Of a stretch of DNA of 35,296 nt, positions 1-10,270 are shown in pieces. The DNA is from JBFKQC01 sp041627895 (GTDB lineage Bacteria > Pseudomonadota > Alphaproteobacteria > Rhodobacterales > Rhodobacteraceae): the NCBI GenBank assembly GCA_041627895.1, contig JBFKQC010000040.1:1-35296 (forward strand), written 5' to 3'. A program made the position numbers and the translations under genes. Each line of letters opens with the position of its first letter. The first letter of the stretch is position 1. Below the pieces are notes generated by a model. It saw only the letters and a program-made list of their open reading frames with translations, was not told where the DNA came from and did no database searches.

Positions 1-1
1 G

Positions 2-220
2 ACCGACGAGGCGCGGCGCGCCGATTACCCGGCGCTGATTCCGGCCGAGGGGCTCCTGGCGCGGCGCGAACTGGGCCGGCTTGCCGAGGCCGACGGCAGC
101 CTGCTGATGGCGCGCGCCGAGCGGCTGCGCGCCCGCGCGGCGATCCTGCGCCGGATCGAGGCGGTGGACGAGGAAACCAGGCTCAGGATCAGCGGGCGGC
201 TGCGCCGGCTGGGCGGCTGA
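2..220 (+). CDS. C-terminal end of an unrecognised protein (partial)
   Basis: The window opens inside a reading frame that runs to a TGA at 218-220. The visible 72 residues are rich in Arg, Ala, Leu and Glu and look like a charged alpha-helical or coiled-coil tail ending in RLRRLGG. The codon pattern (G or C in third positions) matches the neighbouring core genes, so it is probably a real gene end rather than chance. I do not recognise the family. It lies 86 bases upstream of the homoserine dehydrogenase gene on the same strand. Confidence 0.55.
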   Translation, partial: TDEARRADYPALIPAEGLLARRELGRLAEADGSLLMARAERLRARAAILRRIEAVDEETRLRISGRLRRLGG

Positions 221-306
221 CCAGCGGCCGGACGGCGGCGCGGATTGCGCCCCGGAACCGGAGCCGGTAACAGCACGCCAGACCAACCAGCGACGGAGCA
301 CGCCCC

Positions 307-1596
307 ATGACCACCCCCCTGCGCCTCGGGATCGCCGGGCTCGGCACCGTCGGGGCCGGCGTCGTCAAGATCGTGCAGCGCAAGGCCGCGCTGCTCGAGG
401 CGCGCGCCGGCCGCGCGATCGAGATCGCCGCGGTCTCGGCGCGGAACCGTGACAAGGATCGCGGCGTGCGGCTTTCGGCCTATGGCTGGGAGGACAACCC
501 GGTCACGCTGGCAACGCGCGACGACGTCGACGTCTTCGTCGAGCTGATGGGCGGCGCCGACGGCCCGGCCAAGGCCGCGACCGAGGCCGCGATCGCCGCA
601 GGCAAGGACGTGGTGACGGCGAACAAGGCGATGCTGGCGCATCACGGCCAGGCGCTCGCGCTCGCGGCCGAGAAGGCCGGCACGGTCCTGCGCTTCGAGG
701 CCGCGGTGGCGGGCGGCATCCCCGTGGTCAAGGCGCTGACCGAGGGGCTGGCGGGCAACGAGGTCCGCCGCGTGATGGGGGTGATGAACGGCACCTGCAA
801 CTACATCCTGACCCGGATGCAGTCGGCGGGCCTGAGCTATGACGAGGTGTTCCGCGAGGCCGACGCGCTGGGCTATCTCGAGGCCGACCCGACGCTCGAC
901 GTGGGCGGTATCGACGCCGGCCACAAGCTGTCGCTGCTGGCCGCCATCGCCTTCGGGACCGAGGTCGATTTCGACTCGGTGCAACTCGAGGGCATCGAGC
1001 GGATCGAGTTCGCCGATATCGAGCAGGCCGCCGACATGGGGTTCCGCATCAAGCTTCTGGGCGTGGCGCAGATGACCGGGCGCGGGCTGGAACAGCGCAT
1101 GTCGCCCTGCCTGGTGCCGGCCGACAGCCCGCTCGGCCAGCTCGAGGGCGGCACCAACATGGTGGTGCTGGAAGGCGACGATGCGGGCCAGATCGTGCTG
1201 CGCGGCGCGGGCGCCGGCGAGGGACCGACGGCCAGCGCGGTGATGTCCGACGTGATCGACATCGCGCGGGGTTTCCGGGTCTCGACCTTCGGTCAGCCGG
1301 CCAGCCGGCTGGCCAGGTCGACCCCGGCGAAAACCTCGGTTCCGGCGCCGTTCTACCTGCGCATGGCCCTGCAGGACAAACCCGGCGCGCTGGCCAAGGT
1401 GGCGACCGTGCTGGGCGATGCCGGGGTCTCGATCGACCGGATGCGGCAATACCAGCACGGCGACGCCGACACCGCGCCGGTCCTGTTCGTGACCCACAAG
1501 ACCACCCGCGCGGCGATCGACGCCGCGCTTGCCGGCATGGAGGGCACCGGCGTGGTCGCCGGCCACCCGGTGGCGATCCGGATCGAGGAGGTCTGA
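307..1596 (+). CDS. hom: Homoserine dehydrogenase
   Basis: NAD(P)-dependent homoserine dehydrogenase, 429 residues, reducing aspartate semialdehyde to homoserine in the threonine/methionine branch of aspartate metabolism; cytosolic. Visible features are an N-terminal Rossmann loop (GLGTVGAGVV, about residues 10-19), the cofactor-domain ANKA motif, the substrate-domain motif GVMNGTCNYIL, and the catalytic-region stretch DPTLDVGGIDAGHKL. A C-terminal ACT domain (from about residue 347, FYLRMALQDKPGALAKVA) suggests feedback control by an amino acid, usually threonine. Length is typical of the ACT-containing bacterial form. The ATG has a GGAG about eight bases upstream. A 448-base gap follows before glpX, so the two may be transcribed separately. 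Confidence 0.97.
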   Translation: MTTPLRLGIAGLGTVGAGVVKIVQRKAALLEARAGRAIEIAAVSARNRDKDRGVRLSAYGWEDNPVTLATRDDVDVFVELMGGADGPAKAATEAAIAAGKDVVTANKAMLAHHGQALALAAEKAGTVLRFEAAVAGGIPVVKALTEGLAGNEVRRVMGVMNGTCNYILTRMQSAGLSYDEVFREADALGYLEADPTLDVGGIDAGHKLSLLAAIAFGTEVDFDSVQLEGIERIEFADIEQAADMGFRIKLLGVAQMTGRGLEQRMSPCLVPADSPLGQLEGGTNMVVLEGDDAGQIVLRGAGAGEGPTASAVMSDVIDIARGFRVSTFGQPASRLARSTPAKTSVPAPFYLRMALQDKPGALAKVATVLGDAGVSIDRMRQYQHGDADTAPVLFVTHKTTRAAIDAALAGMEGTGVVAGHPVAIRIEEV

Positions 1597-2044
1597 GCGC
1601 GGCACGTCCGCGGCAAGGTGCTGCGGCCATCCGATGCCGCGCCCGGACCGCGCCCCTGCCCCCGCCCGGAGCGCACGCAGGGTTAACGCGATGCTAACCA
1701 CGTCCCGGTAGAACCCTGCCCGAAGCTTCCGCGCGGGATTGGCACCCTGCGTGTCCCGACCAATCCGCGCCTTCGGGCACGGTTCAGATCGCTCCGGGGG
1801 TGACGCCCCGGGAACCGGCCGGGCACTGCCCGGCGGACGGTCTTTCTGGCGGCGCCGCCATCCTCGATGCGAAACGCCACCCCGACCCTTGCGAGAACCC
1901 GGACACGTACCGCCCCGGCAGCCCCTGCCCGGGCGGCGTCCGGCGTGGCCTTCTGCGCGGCTTGCGGCGCGTGCGGCCTTGTGCCCCCCTTGCGCACCGC
2001 GATAGGGAGGTCTGCAAGCACATCTCAGCCGCAGGATCGCCGCT
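1597..2044. other. 448-base gap with two adjacent GC hairpins
   Basis: I see no convincing gene here; the open frames lack homology, good starts and core-gene-like codon use. Two GC-rich hairpins stand next to each other: CCGGGG...CCCCGG at 1794-1811 and GCCGGGC-ACT-GCCCGGC at 1818-1834, followed by a short T-containing stretch (TCTTT). They could act as a terminator for hom or as leader structure for glpX. A weak promoter-like pair (TTGTGC at 1979-1984, GATAGG at 2001-2006, 16-base spacer) lies near the glpX start. All functional readings are inference. Confidence 0.35.
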
Positions 2045-3019
2045 ATGCCCCAGACCTCTCCCGAAGTCGTGTTTCAGGACCGCATGCTCTCGCTCGGCCT
2101 CGCCCGGGTCTCCGAGGCCGCTGCGATGGCCTCGGCCAAGCTGGTGGGCCGCGGCGACGAGAAGGCCGCCGACCAGGCCGCGGTGAACGCGATGCGCAAC
2201 CAGCTGAACCTGCTGGATATCAAGGGCGTCGTGGTGATCGGCGAGGGCGAGCGCGACGAGGCGCCGATGCTCTATATCGGCGAAGAGGTCGGCACCGGCC
2301 ACGGCCCCGAGGTCGACATCGCGCTGGACCCGCTCGAGGGCACCACGCTGACCGCCAAGGACATGCCGAACGCGCTGACCGTGATCGCCATGGCACCGCG
2401 CGGCACGCTTCTGCACGCGCCCGACGTCTACATGGACAAGCTCGCCATCGGGCCGGGATACCCACGGGACGTGGTCAATCTGGACATGTCGCCCGCCGAG
2501 CGCGTCGACGCGCTGGCCAGGGCGCGGGGCTGCGCGCAGGCCGACATCACCGTCTGCGTGCTGGAACGCCCGCGCCACGAAGAGATGATCGCCGAGCTGC
2601 GCGAAACCGGCGCCGCGATCCGGCTGATCACCGACGGCGACGTCGCCGGCGTGATCCATTGCGCCGAGGCGGAAAAGACCGGCATCGACATGTACATGGG
2701 CGCCGGCGGCGCGCCCGAGGGCGTGCTGGCGGCATCGGCGCTGAAATGCATGGGCGGGCAGATGTGGGGCCGGCTTCTGTTTCGCAACGACGACGAGCGC
2801 GACCGCGCACGCAAGGCCGGCATCGACGACCTCGACCGGATCTATTCGCGCGACGAGATGGTCACGCAGGACGTGATCTTTGCCGCCACCGGCGTCACCG
2901 ACGGCAACATCCTGCAAGGGCTGAAGCGCGAGCCGGGCTTCATCGAGGCCGAAACCCTGCTGATGCGGTCGAAGACCGGCTCGGTGCGGCGGATGATCTA
3001 CCGCAACCCGGTACGCTGA
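2045..3019 (+). CDS. glpX: Fructose-1,6-bisphosphatase class II
   Basis: Class II fructose-1,6-bisphosphatase, 324 residues, hydrolysing fructose-1,6-bisphosphate to fructose-6-phosphate in gluconeogenesis and, where present, the Calvin cycle; cytosolic and metal dependent. Family motifs are clear: GRGDEKAADQAAVNAM, the metal-binding GEGERDEAPML and DPLEGTT, and the C-terminal GAGGAPEGVLAASALKCMGGQMWGRLL region (split by me into recognised blocks). Length matches GlpX proteins. The ATG at 2045 is preceded by an AGGA-containing stretch about ten bases upstream; a stronger GGGAGG lies further up and is probably too distant. It follows hom in the same direction. Confidence 0.96.
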   Translation: MPQTSPEVVFQDRMLSLGLARVSEAAAMASAKLVGRGDEKAADQAAVNAMRNQLNLLDIKGVVVIGEGERDEAPMLYIGEEVGTGHGPEVDIALDPLEGTTLTAKDMPNALTVIAMAPRGTLLHAPDVYMDKLAIGPGYPRDVVNLDMSPAERVDALARARGCAQADITVCVLERPRHEEMIAELRETGAAIRLITDGDVAGVIHCAEAEKTGIDMYMGAGGAPEGVLAASALKCMGGQMWGRLLFRNDDERDRARKAGIDDLDRIYSRDEMVTQDVIFAATGVTDGNILQGLKREPGFIEAETLLMRSKTGSVRRMIYRNPVR

Positions 3020-3201
3020 GACCGCGCGCCGCCGCCGGCGATTCCTGCAATCCGAGGGCTTGCGCCCGCCCGGGCGGGACAGCCGGTCGGACGGGCAACC
3101 GGTCGGGCCCACTTGATCCGGTGCCGGGGCGTGCATAGCTCTGCGGCGCCGGACGGCCCGCAACCCTGCGCCCGCCGCGACCCGGGCGCAGCGGAGCGCG
3201 C

Positions 3202-4155
3202 ATGACGACGATCCTGATCCTCGCCGGGCTGGCCGGGCTGTTCCTCGGCGGCGAGGCGCTGGTGCGCGGCGCCGTCGTGCTGGCGCGCCGGTTCGGCATC
3301 CCGCCGATGGTGATCGGCCTGACGCTGGTCGGCTTCGGCACCTCGACGCCCGAACTGGTGACCAGCCTCGAGGCCGCGCTCGGCGGCTCGCCGGGCATCG
3401 CGGTGGGCAACGTCGTCGGCTCGAACATCGCCAACATCCTCTTGATCCTCGGCCTGGCGGCCCTGATCCGGCCGATCGCGGTGGCGCCGGCCGGGTTCCG
3501 CCGCGACGGCGCCGTGCTGGTGGCCGCGTCGCTCATTGCGCTCGCGCCAGTGCTTTCCGGCGCCCTCGGCCGCGGCGGCGGCGCGGCGCTGGTCGCGCTG
3601 CTGCTGGTCTATCTCACCGGCACGCTGCTGGCCGAGCGCCGGCGCAACGGCCCGGCCGCCGAGGTCTACGAGGCCGAGGCCGGCGCGATGGGTCCAGACG
3701 GAACCCCGGCAGGCCGCGCCTGGCTATACGTCGCGGCGGGCCTCGCCGGCGTGATCCTCGGCGCGAAGGCGCTGATCGCCGGCGCGGTGACGCTGGCCAC
3801 AGCGCTCGGCGTCTCCGAGACCGCGATCGGGCTGACCCTGGTGGCCGTCGGCACCTCGCTGCCGGAGCTCGCCACTTCTGCCGTCGCCGCGCGGCGGGGC
3901 CAGTCCGCGATCGCCTTCGGCAACGTCGTCGGCAGCAACATCTTCAACATCCTCGGCATTCTCGGCGCCACCGCGATCGCGGCGCCGCTGGCGATCCCGC
4001 CGGAAATCGCCCGGTCCGACATCTGGGTGATGCTGGGCGCCACCGCCGTGCTGGTCTGGGCCGCGGTGTCGGGCTGGCGCGTCACCCGGGCCGAGGGCGC
4101 AGCGATGCTGGCGCTTTACGCAGGCTATGCCTGGATCGTGCTGCGCCCCGCCTGA
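3202..4155 (+). CDS. Calcium/sodium antiporter, CaCA family
   Basis: Inner-membrane cation antiporter of the CaCA superfamily (YrbG-like), 317 residues with about ten hydrophobic segments. It has the two inverted alpha repeats that form the ion-binding core: first GFGTSTPELVTS followed by GNVVGSNIANILLILG (about residues 46-80), second AVGTSLPELATS followed by GNVVGSNIFNILGILG (about residues 213-250). These GTSxPE and GNVxGSNxxN signatures are diagnostic. The likely role is Ca2+ (or other cation) extrusion in exchange for Na+; the exact substrate cannot be read from the sequence. Only 44 bases separate it from the recJ start, so the two may be co-transcribed. Confidence 0.93.
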   Translation: MTTILILAGLAGLFLGGEALVRGAVVLARRFGIPPMVIGLTLVGFGTSTPELVTSLEAALGGSPGIAVGNVVGSNIANILLILGLAALIRPIAVAPAGFRRDGAVLVAASLIALAPVLSGALGRGGGAALVALLLVYLTGTLLAERRRNGPAAEVYEAEAGAMGPDGTPAGRAWLYVAAGLAGVILGAKALIAGAVTLATALGVSETAIGLTLVAVGTSLPELATSAVAARRGQSAIAFGNVVGSNIFNILGILGATAIAAPLAIPPEIARSDIWVMLGATAVLVWAAVSGWRVTRAEGAAMLALYAGYAWIVLRPA

Positions 4156-4199
4156 CGGGCTTGCGTTTCGTGCCTGCCCGGGTCAAACAGCCCCGGCAG

Positions 4200-5945
<1,746 letters not shown>

Positions 5946-5976
5946 TCTGGGGCCCCGGAGCCCGTAAAAATTCTCC

Positions 5977-6005
5977 TTGCCACGGCGGCGCGCTTTGCCT
6001 AGATA
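5977..6005 (+). promoter_or_regulatory. Probable sigma-70 promoter of tRNA-Glu
   Basis: TTGCCA at 5977-5982 and TAGATA at 6000-6005 are separated by 17 bases, which fits a housekeeping promoter. Transcription would start near 6012, about 13 bases before the mature tRNA 5' end at 6025. Prediction by eye only. Confidence 0.55.
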
Positions 6006-6024
6006 CACGCCCACGCCTCGGCGA

Positions 6025-6099
6025 GGCCCGTTCGTCTATCGGTTAGGACGCCAGGTTTTCAACCTGGAAAGAGGGGTTCGATTCCCCTACGGGCTGCCA
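6025..6099 (+). tRNA. tRNA-Glu (anticodon TTC), attachment site of the island
   Basis: A complete cloverleaf of 75 bases ending in an encoded CCA. The acceptor stem pairs GGCCCGT with ACGGGCT (first pair G-T), the anticodon arm is CCAGG-TTTTCAA-CCTGG with anticodon TTC, and the T arm is GGGG-TTCGATT-CCCC. It reads GAA codons. Its last 15 bases, CCCTACGGGCTGCCA, recur at 17317-17331, marking the gene as the insertion target of the downstream genomic island; the tRNA itself remains intact. Confidence 0.97.
6085..6099 (+). repeat. Left attachment-site copy (tRNA-Glu 3' end)
   Basis: CCCTACGGGCTGCCA, the last 15 bases of tRNA-Glu including the CCA. An identical copy lies at 17317-17331 in the same orientation, next to a P4-type integrase remnant. 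Together they look like attL and attR of an 11.2-kb island. Confidence 0.8.
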
Positions 6100-6144
6100 T
6101 TCATATCTGTCCGGCGTCAGCGCCTATGGGCCAAATTAGGCTGA

Positions 6145-6270
6145 TTGCGTAACGGAGGGTTTCCGGAACATCGTAGACGTGAAGGATCGAAGATGAGACG
6201 GAAACCCGTGAAGGAAGAGACCAAATCAGAACGGATCGTCAAAGACATCCGTCGCCGCCACTCCGCGATC
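6145..6270 (+). pseudogene. Remnant of an IS3-type transposase OrfA N-terminus
   Basis: A short frame encodes KEETKSERIVKDIRRRHSA, which resembles the conserved start of OrfA proteins of one IS3-family group (typically ...SERVVKDIRR..RHYSAE-KIRIVLEGLRGE...). The likeness fades near 6270, exactly where the convergent methyltransferase reading frame begins, so I read this as the stump of an insertion sequence left just inside the island edge. The frame continues to 6333 only by overlapping that gene. Recognition is from memory of the family and rests on about 20 residues. Confidence 0.4.
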
Positions 6271-6272
6271 CA

Positions 6273-7085
6273 TCAGGAGGAGGGCTTGCGGGCGATGAAG
6301 ACCCTTTCCCCACGCGAAAGAGCAAAATCGTAGCAGTCTCGCGGCGAGCCAAAGAATTCGGACAGTTCGAACCCGGCGGCGGTGACACGGTCACGGAAAT
6401 CGCGCCCATAGTACCGGACATGATCGTATTGGCCGAAGTATCGCTCACGGTCCACCTCAGAGGTGATCGACGGATCCTCGAAGGTCGTGTCCCAGCCTTC
6501 GATGATCGGCACCATGAGAACCGCGGCGCCTCCGGGTCGCAGAATGCGATACATTTCCTTCAGCGCCGCGGCGTCGTCGACATGTTCTAAAACGTGAACG
6601 CAGACGAGGTGCGAATATGTGTCGTCGGGCAGATCCATGTTTTCGATATCCACCCGGTGATCGACATTCTCCGCGTTGAGGTCGGCGGTCTGATACGTCC
6701 TGACAATGCCCTGCAACAATGTCGACATCGACGCTTCCGGCGCGAAGTGCAGCAACTCCGCGCCGTCGAGATCCAGCACGCGATCGATCGCCAGGGCGAG
6801 CAACCGGTGGCGTTCGATGGCACCGCAGCCGGGGCATTTCGACCGCTTCCGCTTGAATGAGCCGTAAGAATAGAACCTGCCGCGGAAACCGCAAACCGTG
6901 CACTCGGCAGGGCCATCCGCTTCGGTTGTCCGTGCCCGGCCGGACCTGATGCCCGCCATGATCTCGCCTCGGCGCTGGCTTGCGCACTCGTCGAACCCAA
7001 AGAACAGCCCGGCCATTCTCGCGCCAAATCGCAACCTGCTCAACATACCCGAAATCCGCATCGCCAATGTTTCCCACGCTGCCAT
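6273..7085 (-). CDS. SAM-dependent methyltransferase with N-terminal zinc-ribbon-like motif
   Basis: Class I methyltransferase of a type common in polysaccharide loci. An N-terminal segment has two CxxC pairs (ECTVCGFRGRF and KCPGCGAIERHRLL), suggesting a small zinc-binding knuckle. The SAM-binding region is the divergent LLHFAPEASM motif; VCVHVLEHVDD and ILRPGGAAVLMVP are methyltransferase motifs II-III. C-terminal WDTTFEDPSITSEVDRERYFGQYDHVRYYG is typical of this subfamily. The substrate, probably a glycan or its lipid-linked precursor, is unknown. Start is uncertain: ATG codons at 7085 and 7061 and a GTG at 7145 are in frame, none with a strong ribosome-binding site; I use 7085 (270 residues). 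It lies downstream of a glycosyltransferase on the same strand. Confidence 0.85.
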   Translation of the reverse strand: MAAWETLAMRISGMLSRLRFGARMAGLFFGFDECASQRRGEIMAGIRSGRARTTEADGPAECTVCGFRGRFYSYGSFKRKRSKCPGCGAIERHRLLALAIDRVLDLDGAELLHFAPEASMSTLLQGIVRTYQTADLNAENVDHRVDIENMDLPDDTYSHLVCVHVLEHVDDAAALKEMYRILRPGGAAVLMVPIIEGWDTTFEDPSITSEVDRERYFGQYDHVRYYGRDFRDRVTAAGFELSEFFGSPRDCYDFALSRGERVFIARKPSS

Positions 7086-7263
7086 GATTTTCGCTGGCCC
7101 GCGGGCCGTCAACCTTTCCGAGGCGTATTTCCGGCGGCGAGACACTCACAGCACGACTTCTCCGGACCCGCCCGATGCAAGACTCCCGGCCTGGACATTG
7201 CCCGGAAACCTATCCGCCGCTCCGCGCGTGTCGTTCGCGCGTGCCCGGGAAACCGGCGTGCGA

Positions 7264-8127
7264 TTAACGCGCCGCCAGGAACAGCGCCATCATACCGAGG
7301 GTCTTCTTCACCCCGTAGTCGCTGGCCATCAGCCAACGGGCAAATCGCGCGGGCTCGAAACTCTCGCCCCGCCTGCGCTTGGTATGCAGGATCGCGCACA
7401 TGCGGCGCGCGAAGGCTTGCCCATTCATCATGTCACGGTGGGCGCCCAGCCATGCCGCCGAGGCGTCCAAATCGTAGGTTTCGCTTATCCTATCACCGCG
7501 CAAGCCGCGGAAAACCGTCGTCAGGGGCACCGGAACGAAATGGAAAGAACATCCGACCGTCTGAGCGCGAGTACAGAAATCCCAGTCCTGGTGCAGGCGC
7601 AGGCTGGGATCGAACCTGATTTCGCGCGCGGTTTCCGACAGCATGAACAGGCTCGGTGTCCTGATCTGACCGTCACGGGACAGGACGTAGTCCAGGAAAA
7701 GCTCGTCATCGTTCATGCCGCTGACCGGCTCGATGCCGATCCTGTCGCCTTCGACCAGTTCGCACTGGTGGTACAGGATGTCCTTCGCACCAAGGCCCGC
7801 GGTCTCGAAGGCACCGACACAACTGGCGAGCTTCCCTGGTTTCCAGATGTCGTCGGAGTCGAGAAATGCAAGATAGCGTCCGCGCGCCGCGTCGATGCCG
7901 AGGTTTCGCGCGACGGCACCGCCTTGGTTGGTAGAAAGCCTTTCATACCGGAATCCGAGGCGGTCCCCGAACTGCGCCGCAAGCAGCGCCTCGGTATCGT
8001 CGGTAGAGGCATCGTCGCAGACGATAACCTCCAGTGGCGCCGGGTCCTGACGCATCGCACTCTCGACGGCATTACACACCACGTCGCGGCGATCATAGGT
8101 CGGAATAATCACGGAAACCTGGCTCAC
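7264..8127 (-). CDS. Glycosyltransferase family 2
   Basis: GT-A fold glycosyltransferase, about 287 residues. It begins with the family signature VSVIIPTYDRRDVVCNAVES, then VIVCDDASTDDT (nucleotide-sugar aspartates), NQGGAVARNLGIDAARGRYLAFLDSDDIW (the DxD-type metal site, about residue 90), and LRLHQDWDFCTRA, the downstream acidic motif. It should transfer a sugar from a nucleotide donor to a growing surface glycan on the cytoplasmic side of the membrane. I chose the GTG at 8127 because the homology begins there and AGGTGGAAG lies upstream; an in-frame ATG at 8157 would add ten residues. The gene is divergent from the GT4 gene at 8197, leaving a 69-base shared promoter region. Confidence 0.9.
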   Translation of the reverse strand: MSQVSVIIPTYDRRDVVCNAVESAMRQDPAPLEVIVCDDASTDDTEALLAAQFGDRLGFRYERLSTNQGGAVARNLGIDAARGRYLAFLDSDDIWKPGKLASCVGAFETAGLGAKDILYHQCELVEGDRIGIEPVSGMNDDELFLDYVLSRDGQIRTPSLFMLSETAREIRFDPSLRLHQDWDFCTRAQTVGCSFHFVPVPLTTVFRGLRGDRISETYDLDASAAWLGAHRDMMNGQAFARRMCAILHTKRRRGESFEPARFARWLMASDYGVKKTLGMMALFLAAR

Positions 8128-8196
8128 GCGCTTTCTTCCACCTAAGTACTGAGGCATGCTCGCGTACATTACAAAGCATCGGAGCGGTTCGCCATT

Positions 8197-9471
8197 GTGA
8201 ATATCCTCATCGTGACGACAGAGTTTCCGTCCGTATCCCAGACATTCATCGCCGACCATATCGCGTCGATGGTGCACCGCGGGCACGATTTGACTGTCGT
8301 TTCGCTGGCGCGACGGCCTGGCGTTGTCCAGGACGATCTGAAGGCAAGCGTGACCGTTCGCTACGTACGCGATCCAGCGACACTCGGCTTGTTCGTCTCG
8401 GGCCTCGCAACAGGTCGCCTGCGCCTGAAATGGCTGCTTCGTCACCTGTCAAAACTCTGGGGCCGGAACATCGGGCAGACGCTCAAGCAGATTGCCGTCG
8501 ACACCGCGCTGTCGGCACCCGCGGTCCGGAATATGGATGTCGTGCACGTCCACTTTGGACCGCTCGCGCGGCTTGTCGCCCAGGCGCGGCGGGCGGGTAT
8601 CTTCACGTCGCCTCTGATCGCCACGTTTCACGGCTACGACGCCACGCAAATCATCCGGAGAATGCCGGTTGGCTACTACCGCATTCTTTTTGAAGAGGCC
8701 GCCTTGCTGCACAGCGTCAGCGAACGGATCCAAGGAAAACTCGAGGGCGCGGGCGCGTCGCCCGAACAGATCCGAGTGCGCCGGGTGGGTTTGCCGCGCG
8801 GGCTTTCCCGCGACGTCGGCAATAGACACCCTACCCCGGAGATTGCGGGCGAGGGACGCGACGCCCCTGACGGCGCGCCGCTCCGCATCGTGTCTGTTGG
8901 CCGGTTCGTCGAGAAGAAGGGCCTCGAATACGCCATCTCCTCGCTTCACCTTCTGGCGGCGCTTCGGCCGGACCTGCATTTTCGTTACGACATCATCGGC
9001 GACGGTATCCTGAACGACAGGCTTCGCGCGCTGGCCTCCTCGGGGTCTGCGGCCGAGCATATCCATTTTGCCGGGCCGCAACCCCGGTCAATGGTCCTCG
9101 ATACGATAACGGCGGCCGACATCCTGCTTCAGCCCAGCGTCACAGCATCGACCGGCGACGAAGAAGGCATCCCAGTCGTCATCATGGAGGCGATGAAGCT
9201 GGGAACCACTGTATTGGCAACCGAGCATGCCGGCATCCCCGAACTGGTCGAGCACCGGGTTTCCGGCTGCCTTGTTCCCGAGCGCGACGCCTACGCGATT
9301 TTCCAGGCGCTGACGGAATTGGCCGAGGACGCGACACTACGCAAAAACTGCGCGGCGCGGGCCCTTCCGCGGGTGACGGAATTGCACGATGCATCGAAAA
9401 TCGCGCTCGAACTGGAAGAGGATTACCGAAACGTGATGGATGTCGCGGCAACTGGCGCGGTGATATCATGA
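8197..9471 (+). CDS. Glycosyltransferase family 4
   Basis: GT-B fold retaining glycosyltransferase, 424 residues, resembling colanic-acid and exopolysaccharide enzymes of the WcaL/AmsK type. N-terminal MNILIVTTEFPSVSQTFI, the acceptor-domain VHVHFGPLA and FHGYD motifs, RIVSVGRFVEKKGLEYAI at the start of the donor domain (about residue 232), and the EEGIPVVIMEAMKLGTTVLATEHAGIPE nucleotide-sugar motif (described here in blocks) are all present. The GTG start has GGAGCGG about nine bases upstream. It heads a forward run with two methyltransferases (25-base gap, then an 8-base overlap), probably one operon. Sugar specificity cannot be read. Confidence 0.92.
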   Translation: MNILIVTTEFPSVSQTFIADHIASMVHRGHDLTVVSLARRPGVVQDDLKASVTVRYVRDPATLGLFVSGLATGRLRLKWLLRHLSKLWGRNIGQTLKQIAVDTALSAPAVRNMDVVHVHFGPLARLVAQARRAGIFTSPLIATFHGYDATQIIRRMPVGYYRILFEEAALLHSVSERIQGKLEGAGASPEQIRVRRVGLPRGLSRDVGNRHPTPEIAGEGRDAPDGAPLRIVSVGRFVEKKGLEYAISSLHLLAALRPDLHFRYDIIGDGILNDRLRALASSGSAAEHIHFAGPQPRSMVLDTITAADILLQPSVTASTGDEEGIPVVIMEAMKLGTTVLATEHAGIPELVEHRVSGCLVPERDAYAIFQALTELAEDATLRKNCAARALPRVTELHDASKIALELEEDYRNVMDVAATGAVIS

Positions 9472-9496
9472 ATCGAACCTCGGCAGGGCCCGCACC

Positions 9497-10270
9497 ATGA
9501 CGGACATTAGATCGACGCGAAAATTCTACGACCAGTTCTCGACCTACTTGAAGCGCGACATCAACAAGTTCAATCTCCGCCAGCAGGCTGCGCTTGAAAC
9601 CGCTATGAAGCACCTCAGACGCTCCGATCTGGTGCTCGAGGTCGGATGCGGTATCGGGCTCATGGCGCACACGATTGCACGGCGCGCCGGGTTTGTTTTG
9701 GCCACGGACCTGTCTTCCGAGAATATCCAGACCGCGAGAAGGATTCTCAGGAATTGCCGGGCCGACACCGCGCAATTTGACGTGATTTCCGATCCGCTCG
9801 AGCCAATTGCCAGTCGCGGCCCGTACGATTTTATCGTCATGTTCGACGCCATCGAACACATCCCGCAAGACAAGGCCAGCGATGTCATCGCGCGGCTGTC
9901 CTCGATGCTCGCGCCGGGAGGGCGTCTTTGCCTGACCTTCCCGGCTCCAGAATTCATCCGCTTCGTGCAAGAGACCGGGGCCGAGGAATTGCAGATCGTC
10001 GACGAGGAGGTCGACATATTCGAGTTGGCCCGTGTGAACGACCTGACCCTGATCGACTATCAGCGCGTCAGTGTTTGGTACCGATTTCAGTACGCGCATG
10101 CGGTCCTTGTCCGGAACGAGGATGCCATGGTTGTGCGCACTCGGTTCAAGGGCTGGTTCCGGAACATGAACCTGGTCTGGCAACGCGGTTGGCGGAACAG
10201 AAACCGGGGTCTTGTCGAGATGCTCGACAAGGGAACCAAGACCGCAGGCGGGGACAATCGCGATGGCTGA
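9497..10270 (+). CDS. Class I SAM-dependent methyltransferase
   Basis: 257-residue methyltransferase with motif I LVLEVGCGIGLMAHTIARRA (about residues 45-64), post-I acidic LATDLSSENI, motif II DFIVMFDAIEHIPQDK and motif III MLAPGGRLCLTFPAP. The N-terminus (STRKFYDQFSTYL) is typical of methyltransferases in O-antigen and exopolysaccharide loci. The C-terminal 60 residues are Arg/Trp-rich. It overlaps the following methyltransferase gene by eight bases (ATGGCTGA), which implies translational coupling. The substrate is unknown; methylation of a sugar or a lipid-linked glycan is the contextual guess. Confidence 0.9.
   Translation: MTDIRSTRKFYDQFSTYLKRDINKFNLRQQAALETAMKHLRRSDLVLEVGCGIGLMAHTIARRAGFVLATDLSSENIQTARRILRNCRADTAQFDVISDPLEPIASRGPYDFIVMFDAIEHIPQDKASDVIARLSSMLAPGGRLCLTFPAPEFIRFVQETGAEELQIVDEEVDIFELARVNDLTLIDYQRVSVWYRFQYAHAVLVRNEDAMVVRTRFKGWFRNMNLVWQRGWRNRNRGLVEMLDKGTKTAGGDNRDG

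Noticed and set aside
25..1701. Long open frame on the minus strand opposite homoserine dehydrogenase
   Set aside because: It is the antisense shadow of hom in GC-rich DNA; its translation is Arg/His/Gly-rich and shows no domain.
4161..4199. TTG start for recJ
   Set aside because: The ATG at 4200 fits the family N-terminus and leaves reasonable space after the antiporter gene.
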